Source: Thiomonas sp. (GTDB lineage: Bacteria > Pseudomonadota > Gammaproteobacteria > Burkholderiales > Burkholderiaceae_C). From it: 7,050 nucleotides of DNA. The DNA lies in contig DAIDHU010000546.1 of the NCBI GenBank assembly GCA_027451915.1, positions 1 through 7,050 of the forward strand, read 5' to 3'. Position 1 is the stretch's first letter, and each line of letters begins with the position of its first letter. Under the pieces are notes generated by a model. That model was not told the origin of the DNA. It was given only the letters and a program-made list of their open reading frames with translations, and searched no databases. Made by a program: the position numbers and the translations under genes. Positions 1 to 5,455 of the stretch are shown in pieces.

Positions 1-209
1 CCGGAGGTGATGAAGGCCACGGCCTTCCAGAGCTGGTGGATCGGGCCGTAGTCGCCCAGCGGCGCCAGGTTGGAATAGTCGTCGAACAGGAAACTGCCGC
101 TGCGGCCGGGCCAGTAGACCAGCCAGGCCAGCGCCAGCAGCCCGAGCAGGGCCAGACCCGGCAGGATCGCGCGCGGGCGCGGCCGCGAGCGGCTCGGCGC
201 GCCGCTCAT
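1..209 (-). CDS. TMTC-like GT-C membrane glycosyltransferase paralog, N-terminal fragment (runs off left edge)
   Basis: Partial gene: 69 codons are visible, beginning MSGAPSRSRPRPRAILPG. A short Arg/Pro-rich cytoplasmic head is followed by one strong transmembrane segment (about residues 15-32) and then a loop with FLFDDYSN at about residues 41-48. The same arrangement occurs in the upstream neighbour (WLVYxPGxxGxFxFDDYSN in both), so the two are paralogs. In GT-C glycosyltransferases an acidic pair in the first periplasmic loop is typical of the catalytic site, and FDD followed by an Asn two residues on is usual in TMTC-type proteins. The ATG overlaps the upstream gene's TGA stop (ATGA). A run of six G lies 6 bases before the ATG and could act as a weak ribosome binding site. 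Inferred role: inner-membrane transfer of a sugar from a lipid-linked donor. Substrate and acceptor are unknown, and most of the protein is outside the window, so a C-terminal TPR region cannot be checked. Confidence 0.8.
   Translation of the reverse strand, partial: MSGAPSRSRPRPRAILPGLALLGLLALAWLVYWPGRSGSFLFDDYSNLAPLGDYGPIHQLWKAVAFITS
197..208 (-). repeat. Junction 12-mer, copy 1 (start of the downstream paralog)
   Basis: The minus-strand sequence TGAGCGGCGCGC spans the stop of the upstream gene and codons 1-4 (MSGA) of the next. The identical 12-mer lies at 2317-2328, at the previous gene junction. This fits the two membrane-protein genes having arisen by duplication with the overlapping start kept. 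Confidence 0.6.
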
Positions 210-2329
210 CGCGCGCCCCCCGGCTGCGCGGAGGCCTCCGCTGCCTGCGCTGCCTGCGCTGCCTGCATTTGGCGGCGCAGCGCCAGGCGCTGCTGCCGGT
301 GCAGCCCGAAGGGGTCGAGTTCCCGCAGGCGCTCCAGCCCCGCGGCCGCCTGGGAAAGCTGGCGCCCGGCGATCTGCAGTTGCACCAGGTTCTTCCAGTA
401 GGCGAAGCTGCCGGGATCCAGCGCGACCGCGCGCAGCATGTCCGCGTAGGCCTGGGGAAAGCGATGGCTCACGTTGGCCTCGAAATTGGCGCGCAGGGTG
501 ACCATCTCGCCGTTGTCGGGATGCGCGCGCACGGCTGCATCGAGCAGCCCGCCGAGTTGCCGCAGGTCCGCGGGCTGGTAGCGGCACACCTTGTCCACCG
601 CGCACTGCACCAGGCTGTACAGCGCCCCCACGTTCTCCACGCCCAGTTGCTGCGCCGATACTTTCGCGCGCAGTTGCTCCCACCAGGCCGCGGGCACCGG
701 CAGGCCCTGCTTGGCCTGGATGAACACCAGGGCCTGCAGGGCCTGCAGGTCGGCCCCGGGGATTTCCGAGGCCAGGATCATGGCGCGCCGGGCCTGGCGG
801 AATTGCGGGCTGTCGACCTTCGGGGCGATCAGGTACAACACGCGTCCGAGGTCATACACGGCACGCGGCGAGCGCGGGTGCGCGGTGGCTTCGAAATACG
901 CCAGGCGAAGGGGGTTGCCCCAGATCTGGGCACGAATCGCGGTGAATCCCGCGTACAGCGCCAGCAGGCCGACGCACAGGACGCCGGCCACCATGCGCCA
1001 GTTGCCGCCCTGGCGGGCCCGCCAGGTGCCGAGCAGGCCGAAGGCGGCCAGGAACACGCCCCAGCAGGGCAGGTAGTTGCGGTGCTCGTAGACCAGGTCC
1101 AGGGGCACGAAGGTGGACACCAGCGAATGCCCGGCAAAAAACCACAAGATGCCCAGGGAGACCACCGGGCGGCGGCGCCGCAGCCCCAGGCCCGCAGCCA
1201 GCAGCGCCGCCAGCAGCAGCCAGCTGGGCGCGGTGGTCCACGGATGCAGCCAGGAGCTGGAGGCGGCGAGGTCGTCGTGGTACAGGCTCAGGGTGCCCGG
1301 GTCGGGCAGAAGGATCCAGTGCAGGTAGTCCACCAGCACCCGCCCCTCGGTCAGCAGGCGTTGCCCGAGCGTGAAGGCTCGCTGCGAGTAGGCCGCGCCG
1401 GACAGCACGCCCGGCAGCAGCCAGGCCAGTCCGAGCAGGCCGGGAAGCACGAGCAGCACCGCGTACACGCCGCGCAGCGAGCAGCGCGCCTCGCGCCCGC
1501 CCGCACCGGTGGCCGGCGCGCCGACATCCGCGCGCAACACGGCCCATTCGAGCACCGCGGCGTAGGCCGGCAGCATGATGCCGGTTTCCTTGGCCAGCGC
1601 GGCCAGCACGGTGGCGCCCAGAAGCCCCGCCCAGATCCAGGCCCAGGCGCGGCGTTGCGAGGCGCCGGAGCGAACCGCCTCGCGCAGCAGCATGCGCCCG
1701 TGCCAGTAACCGAGCAGGCCGAGCAATACGAAGGTGGCGGCCAGCGATTCCTCGCGCTGCACCACGTAGAGCACGGCCGTGAGCTGGATCGGCGCAAGCA
1801 GCCAGGCGCCGGCCACCAGCACGGCCAGCACGCGCGGCGCCAGCACCCAGTCCGGCACGGGGCCCGGGCGCTGCTCGCGCTCGCGCGCGTCCACCCACTC
1901 CAGCACCCGCAGGCTCAGCCAGGCCACCAGCCCGGCGTTGAGCAGGTGCAGCAGCACGTTGAACACCTTCATGGGCAGGGGCTGCATGCCCCACACGCGA
2001 ATCTGCCAGGCGAAACTCAGCATGGACAGCGCGCGGCTGAAGGGCCCTGCGCGCCCGGCCCACACGGCCTGCCAGAAATGCGCGTTCAAGGCCTGCGGGG
2101 CCAGCGCGGGCTGGTCGACGATGTTGCTGTAGTCGTCGAACACGAATCCGCCGTGCAGGCCGGGCATGTACACCAGCCAGCCCAGCAGGGCCAGCGCGGC
2201 CAGGGCCAGGGCCAGCAGCGCCCTCGGCGACAAGGCCCCGGCGCCGCGGCCGGGCCCGGCGGACGGGGCGGACGGGGACACGGGCCGGGGAGAGGTCGAG
2301 CGCATGTGCGCCGGTCGCGCGCCGCTCAA
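206..2329 (-). CDS. TMTC-like membrane protein: GT-C glycosyltransferase fold with C-terminal TPR-like region
   Basis: A 707-residue protein. A Pro/Ala-rich head (1-35) precedes about 11 hydrophobic segments (roughly 36-55, 118-140, 163-186, 195-211, 228-247, 250-264, 285-305, 368-383, 388-408, 420-434, 446-464). The rest, about 470-690, is soluble, helical and TPR-like (for example AVALDPGSFAYWKNLVQL). TMTC-like motifs visible are FDDYSN (64-69, the likely catalytic acidic pair D65/D66), PIQLTAVLYVVQREESLAA (180-198), AKETGIMLP (246-254, the K-E-x-G element) and EHRNYLP (415-421). Such proteins are known or predicted inner-membrane O-glycosyltransferases using lipid-linked sugars; the acceptor here is unknown. 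The start is a TTG overlapping the aminotransferase stop. It is chosen because the resulting MSGA matches the paralog's start; an in-frame ATG at 2305 (699 residues) is the alternative. Neither has a good Shine-Dalgarno, which fits translational coupling. The tail has an Ala/Gln-rich repeat. It is not certain that this is an active enzyme. Confidence 0.82.
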   Translation of the reverse strand: MSGARPAHMRSTSPRPVSPSAPSAGPGRGAGALSPRALLALALAALALLGWLVYMPGLHGGFVFDDYSNIVDQPALAPQALNAHFWQAVWAGRAGPFSRALSMLSFAWQIRVWGMQPLPMKVFNVLLHLLNAGLVAWLSLRVLEWVDAREREQRPGPVPDWVLAPRVLAVLVAGAWLLAPIQLTAVLYVVQREESLAATFVLLGLLGYWHGRMLLREAVRSGASQRRAWAWIWAGLLGATVLAALAKETGIMLPAYAAVLEWAVLRADVGAPATGAGGREARCSLRGVYAVLLVLPGLLGLAWLLPGVLSGAAYSQRAFTLGQRLLTEGRVLVDYLHWILLPDPGTLSLYHDDLAASSSWLHPWTTAPSWLLLAALLAAGLGLRRRRPVVSLGILWFFAGHSLVSTFVPLDLVYEHRNYLPCWGVFLAAFGLLGTWRARQGGNWRMVAGVLCVGLLALYAGFTAIRAQIWGNPLRLAYFEATAHPRSPRAVYDLGRVLYLIAPKVDSPQFRQARRAMILASEIPGADLQALQALVFIQAKQGLPVPAAWWEQLRAKVSAQQLGVENVGALYSLVQCAVDKVCRYQPADLRQLGGLLDAAVRAHPDNGEMVTLRANFEANVSHRFPQAYADMLRAVALDPGSFAYWKNLVQLQIAGRQLSQAAAGLERLRELDPFGLHRQQRLALRRQMQAAQAAQAAEASAQPGGAR
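240..266 (-). repeat. Three perfect 9-bp tandem copies encoding an Ala-Ala-Gln run
   Basis: Three identical copies of GCTGCCTGC (plus-strand reading) lie near the 3' end of the TMTC-like gene. They encode the Ala/Gln-rich tail AAQAAQAAEAS at about residues 689-700. Because the unit is 9 bp, copy-number change would keep the reading frame. Confidence 0.7.
2317..2328 (-). repeat. Junction 12-mer, copy 2 (TTG start of the first TMTC-like gene)
   Basis: Same TGAGCGGCGCGC on the minus strand as at 197-208. Here the preceding base makes TTGA instead of ATGA, so the gene would begin with TTG. The matching MSGA is the main support for this start over the ATG at 2305. Confidence 0.55.
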
Positions 2330-3477
2330 GCCGCCAGGCGCATGCCCACGGCGTCGAAGGCAGCCTCCAGGCGCTGCACGGCGCCGGCCACGTCCAGCAG
2401 CTTGTCCAGGCCGAACAGGCCGATGCGGAAACTCATGAAATCCTTGGGCTCGTCGCAGGCCAGCGGCACCCCCGCGGCGATCTGCACGCCGGCGGCGACA
2501 AAGGCCTGCGCGCTCTGGATGGCCGGGTCGCGGGTGTAGGACACCACCACGCCCGGGGCCTCGAAGCCTGGCGCGGCCAGGCTGGCCACGCCGCGCCGGC
2601 GCAGGCTGTCGCGCACCCGCGCGCCGAGCTCGGCCTGCGCCTGCATCAGGCGCGGCAGCCCGATGTCGAAGCCCTCGCGCATCACGTCGCGCACGCGCAC
2701 CAGGGAATCGGTGGGCATGGTCGCGTGGTAGGCATGGCCGCCGCCTTCGTAAGCCCGCATGACCTTCAGCCAGGCCGCGAGGTCGCAGGCGAAGCTGTCG
2801 CTGCGGGTCGATTCCATGCGTTCCAGGGCGCGCGCGGACAACATGGCGAAACCCGCGCAGGGCGTTCCGCTCCAGCCTTTCTGGGGTGCGCTAACCAGCA
2901 CGTCGACGCCGCAGGCGCGCATGTCCACCCACATCGCGCCCGAGGCGATGCAGTCCAGCACGAACAAGGCCCCCACCTCGTGCGCGGCTTCGGCCAGCCG
3001 GCGCACGTACTCGTCCGGCAGCATCAGGCCGGCGGAGGTCTCGACATGGGGCGCTAATACCACCGAGGGGCGCTGGCTGCGGATGGCCTGCACCGCCTCC
3101 AGCACCGGAACCGGGGCGAAGGGGGCCTGCGGGGCCGCCGAGACGGCACGTGCCTTGAGCACGGACACGCGGGCGCGCGGGCGCGCCGCCTCGAGAATCT
3201 GCGACCAGCGATAGCTGAACCAGCCGTTGCGCAGCACCAGCGCGCCGGCGCCGTCCTCGGTGGAGACGAACTGTCGGGCCACCGCCTCCATGGCGAAACT
3301 TCCGCTGCCGGGCACGACCACGGCGGACTCGGCGCCGTAGGCCTGGCGCAGCATGGAGGAGATGTCGCGCAGCGCCTCGCGGAAACGCAGGGACATGTGG
3401 TTGAGCGCACGGTCGGTGTAGACCACCGAGTACTCGAGCAGGCCGTCGGGGTCGACGTCGGGGCGAAGTCCGGGCAT
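2326..3477 (-). CDS. Class V PLP-dependent aminotransferase (alanine-glyoxylate aminotransferase-like)
   Basis: A 383-residue cytosolic fold-type I PLP enzyme. Visible features are the glycine/serine phosphate-binding turn VPGSGSF (55-61) followed by MEAVARQF, the PHVETSAG segment (143-150), the cofactor-ring aspartate in FVLDCIASG (D175), the Schiff-base lysine in SAPQKGWSG (K200), and a C-terminal SFRIGLFG (349-356) whose Arg351 is the likely substrate-carboxylate binder. Length and motif order fit the alanine-glyoxylate / serine-glyoxylate branch of class V, and the N-terminus (DPDGLLEYSVVYTDRALNHM) resembles a family common in proteobacteria and usually annotated only as class V aminotransferase. 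Donor and acceptor cannot be assigned from sequence; alanine or serine with glyoxylate is an inference, and 2-aminoethylphosphonate transaminase is a less likely alternative. The ATG has AGGAG 8 bases upstream. It is the first gene of the leftward operon; its stop overlaps the start of the membrane glycosyltransferase gene, an unusual partner for this family. Confidence 0.9.
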   Translation of the reverse strand: MPGLRPDVDPDGLLEYSVVYTDRALNHMSLRFREALRDISSMLRQAYGAESAVVVPGSGSFAMEAVARQFVSTEDGAGALVLRNGWFSYRWSQILEAARPRARVSVLKARAVSAAPQAPFAPVPVLEAVQAIRSQRPSVVLAPHVETSAGLMLPDEYVRRLAEAAHEVGALFVLDCIASGAMWVDMRACGVDVLVSAPQKGWSGTPCAGFAMLSARALERMESTRSDSFACDLAAWLKVMRAYEGGGHAYHATMPTDSLVRVRDVMREGFDIGLPRLMQAQAELGARVRDSLRRRGVASLAAPGFEAPGVVVSYTRDPAIQSAQAFVAAGVQIAAGVPLACDEPKDFMSFRIGLFGLDKLLDVAGAVQRLEAAFDAVGMRLAA

Positions 3478-3485
3478 GGGCAGAT

Positions 3486-3490
3486 CTCCT
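3486..3490 (-). promoter_or_regulatory. Ribosome binding site of the class V aminotransferase
   Basis: AGGAG on the minus strand, 8 bases before the ATG at 3477. It is the only strong Shine-Dalgarno in the leftward operon. The two downstream genes start in 4-base overlaps and probably depend on ribosomes that load here. Confidence 0.75.
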
Positions 3491-3502
3491 GTCGTTGTCG
3501 GC

Positions 3503-3518
3503 CGGGCCGCAGGGCCCG
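3503..3518. other. Small GC-rich inverted repeat in the aminotransferase leader
   Basis: CGGGCC, a 4-base loop GCAG, then GGCCCG: a perfect 6-bp stem ending 26 bases before the aminotransferase ATG. It would fold in the 5' leader of the leftward transcript. No T-run follows on either strand, so it is not a canonical terminator. Short perfect stems are expected by chance at this G+C content. Confidence 0.25.
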
Positions 3519-3555
3519 CGCTGCCGCGTCGGGCAGGCGAAAAAGCCTAGCATGA

Positions 3556-3579
3556 CTTGGCACAATGCTTGGCATGATG
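3556..3579 (+). repeat. Imperfect 12-bp tandem repeat in the divergent intergenic region, with a sigma-54-like element
   Basis: CTTGGCACAATG (3556-3567) is followed directly by CTTGGCATGATG (3568-3579); 10 of 12 bases match. Placed between two divergent gene sets, it could be a paired regulator-binding site. The first copy plus the start of the second reads TTGGCAC, 5 bases, TTGG. This resembles the sigma-54 -24/-12 pattern (TGGCAC, N5, TTGC), with the -24 half intact but the -12 GC changed to GG. If used on the plus strand it would start transcription about 70 bases before aceK. Both readings are inferences from sequence alone. Confidence 0.4.
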
Positions 3580-3595
3580 GCGGGGGCTGCCCGAC

Positions 3596-3625
3596 TTGTC
3601 CCGGCCGCTTGCGCGACGTTACATT
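3596..3625 (+). promoter_or_regulatory. Weak sigma-70-like promoter candidate for aceK
   Basis: TTGTCC (3596-3601, 4 of 6 to TTGACA), an 18-base spacer and TACATT (3620-3625, 4 of 6 to TATAAT). Transcription would begin near 3632, leaving a leader of under 20 bases before the aceK ATG. The stretch 3615-3640 is locally less G+C rich than its surroundings, which fits a promoter. The match is weak and similar matches arise by chance. Confidence 0.22.
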
Positions 3626-3649
3626 GTGTGTTGTACCTACGGCTTGCGC

Positions 3650-5455
3650 ATGAACCAATTCCCGACCCGGCTGGATTCGCAGGTGGCCTTCGCCATCGCG
3701 CGGGCCATGCTCGACGGCTTCAACAGGCATTACCGGCTGTTCCGCCAGGTCAGCCGCGAGGCGAAGGCGCGCTTCGAGGCCGGCGACTGGGCAGGGCAGC
3801 AGCGCGCGCAAAGCGAACGCATCGCCTTCTACGATACCCGCGTGGACGAAGCCATCGAGCAGTTGCAGGCGCAGTTCGACCTGTCGCGCCTGGACACCGA
3901 GGTGTGGCACCAGGCCAAGCTGCACTACATCGGCCTGCTGACCAATCACCTGCAGCCGGAGCTGGCGGAGACCTTTTTCAACTCGGTCACGACCAAGGTG
4001 CTGCACCGGCGCCATTTCCACAACGACATCCTGTTCGTGCGCCCGGCGCTGTCCACCGAATACATCGAGAACGACGAGCCGGCCGCGCAGCCCACCTTCC
4101 GCGCCTACTACCCCACGCGCGAGAACCTGCACGAGACCCTGGTGCGCATCGTGCACAACCACCAGCTCCAGCGCCCCTTCGCCGACCTGGACGGGGACGT
4201 GCGGCGGGTGGTGCTCGAGCTCGAGCGGCGCCTGGAGGGGGCGCGCCTGCGCAGCAATTTCCAGATCCAGGTGCTGTCCTCGCTGTTCTACCGCAACAAG
4301 GGCGCCTACCTGGTGGGTCGGGTGATCAACGGCTACTGGGAGGCGCCCCTGGCGCTGCCCATCCTGCACGGCCCCGACGGGCGCCTGGTGATCGACACCG
4401 TGCTGCTGGACGAGGACGACCTGCTGCTGCTGTTTTCCTTCGCCCGCGCCTATTTCATGGTGGACATGGCGGTGCCCTCGGCCTGCGTGCAGTTCCTGCG
4501 CGCCCTGATGCCCCGCAAGCCGCGCTCCGAGCTCTACAGCGCGCTGGGCCTGGCCAAGCAGGGCAAGACCCTGTTCTATCGGGACTTTCTGTACCACCTG
4601 CGCCATTCCAGCGACAACTTCACCACGCCGCCCGGTATCCGCGGCATGGTGATGCTGGTGTTCACGCTGCCCTCCTTTCCGTTCGTGTTCAAGGTCATCC
4701 GGGATTTCTATCCGCCGCCCAAGGACACCACGCGCGAACAGATCAAGAGCAAGTACCTGCTGGTCAAGCGCCACGACCGGGTCGGACGCATGGCCGACAC
4801 CCTCGAGTACTCCAACGTGGCCTTCCCGCGCGAGCGCTTCGACCCCGCGCTGGTCGACGAGCTCCGGCGCAGCTGCGGCTCCCAGCTGGAGGAGGATGGA
4901 GAGCTCCTGGTGATCCGCCACTGCTACATCGAGCGGCGCATGATCCCCTTGAACATCTACCTGCGCGAGGCCACGCCCGAACAGCTGGAAGCCGCGGTCA
5001 TCGACTATGGCAACGCCATCAAGGACCTGGTGGCCGCGAACATCTTCCCCGGCGACATGCTGTGGAAGAACTTCGGCGTCACCCGCCACGGCAAGGTGGT
5101 GTTCTACGACTACGATGAAATCGAGTACATCACCGACTGCCACTTCCGCCGCGTGCCGCCGCCGCGCCACGAGGAGGACGAGATGGCGGCCGAGCCCTGG
5201 TACCCGGTGGGCCCCCATGATGTGTTTCCCGAGACCTTCGGCAGTTTCCTGCTCGGCGACCCCAGGGTGCGGGAGGTGTTCCTGCGCCACCACGCCGACC
5301 TGCTGGATGCCGAGTTCTGGCAGGCGCAGCAGCAGCGCATCCGCGAAGGTCATGTGGTCGACGTGTTCCCCTACGACACCGCCCGGCGCTTCCCGCGGGC
5401 GGATTCCGCGCCGGCGCTGGCCGGCGCACAGACCCCCGAGATGGAGATGTCATGA
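3650..5455 (+). CDS. aceK: Isocitrate dehydrogenase kinase/phosphatase
   Basis: A 601-residue bifunctional enzyme that phosphorylates and dephosphorylates isocitrate dehydrogenase, so controlling how isocitrate divides between the TCA cycle and the glyoxylate bypass. Recognition rests on several near-identical family blocks: ALGLAKQGKTLFYRDF (298-313), PGIRGMVMLVFTLPSFPFVF (328-347), GNAIKDLVAANIFPGDMLWK (454-473), NFGVTRHGKVVFYDYDEI (474-491) and EPWYPVGPHDVFPETF (515-530). K348, D469 and D487 correspond to E. coli K336, D457 and D475 with a constant offset of 12, so the kinase-type active site looks intact. The E. coli protein is about 578 residues; the excess is a slightly longer N-terminus and a poorly conserved Ala/Pro-rich tail (about 581-601). 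The ATG at 3650 is chosen because MNQFPxxLxSQxA with LDGFxxHYRLF starts as betaproteobacterial AceK does. An in-frame TTG at 3596 would add 18 unconserved residues. The stop overlaps the thiolase ATG. No aceA or aceB is visible. Confidence 0.97.
   Translation: MNQFPTRLDSQVAFAIARAMLDGFNRHYRLFRQVSREAKARFEAGDWAGQQRAQSERIAFYDTRVDEAIEQLQAQFDLSRLDTEVWHQAKLHYIGLLTNHLQPELAETFFNSVTTKVLHRRHFHNDILFVRPALSTEYIENDEPAAQPTFRAYYPTRENLHETLVRIVHNHQLQRPFADLDGDVRRVVLELERRLEGARLRSNFQIQVLSSLFYRNKGAYLVGRVINGYWEAPLALPILHGPDGRLVIDTVLLDEDDLLLLFSFARAYFMVDMAVPSACVQFLRALMPRKPRSELYSALGLAKQGKTLFYRDFLYHLRHSSDNFTTPPGIRGMVMLVFTLPSFPFVFKVIRDFYPPPKDTTREQIKSKYLLVKRHDRVGRMADTLEYSNVAFPRERFDPALVDELRRSCGSQLEEDGELLVIRHCYIERRMIPLNIYLREATPEQLEAAVIDYGNAIKDLVAANIFPGDMLWKNFGVTRHGKVVFYDYDEIEYITDCHFRRVPPPRHEEDEMAAEPWYPVGPHDVFPETFGSFLLGDPRVREVFLRHHADLLDAEFWQAQQQRIREGHVVDVFPYDTARRFPRADSAPALAGAQTPEMEMS
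5443..5446 (+). promoter_or_regulatory. Ribosome binding site of the thiolase, inside aceK
   Basis: GGAG in the last codons of aceK, 5 bases before the thiolase ATG at 5452. With the ATGA overlap it supports this start and suggests the thiolase can be translated both by coupling and by direct initiation. Confidence 0.65.

Noticed and set aside
269..2539. 756-codon plus-strand open frame antisense to the TMTC-like gene
   Set aside because: Composition is dominated by Gln, His, Arg, Gly and Ala with no hydrophobic or domain pattern, while the minus-strand frame shows clear membrane segments and family motifs.
3503..3518. Hairpin as a terminator or riboswitch
   Set aside because: Only a 6-bp stem with no T-run and no larger conserved aptamer-like structure; it lies between divergent starts where no terminator is needed.
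3565..5118. Plus-strand open frame with an ATG in the intergenic repeat, running through aceK in another frame
   Set aside because: The Ala/Arg/Pro-rich product has no recognisable motif, and the aceK frame is conserved throughout.
2891..5353. Very long (820 codon) open frame antisense to aceK and the aminotransferase 5' region
   Set aside because: It lies opposite unmistakable aceK coding sequence and is rich in His, Gln, Val and Gly, as expected for the reverse complement of a G+C-rich gene. No family resemblance, and in part it overlaps the aminotransferase in another frame.
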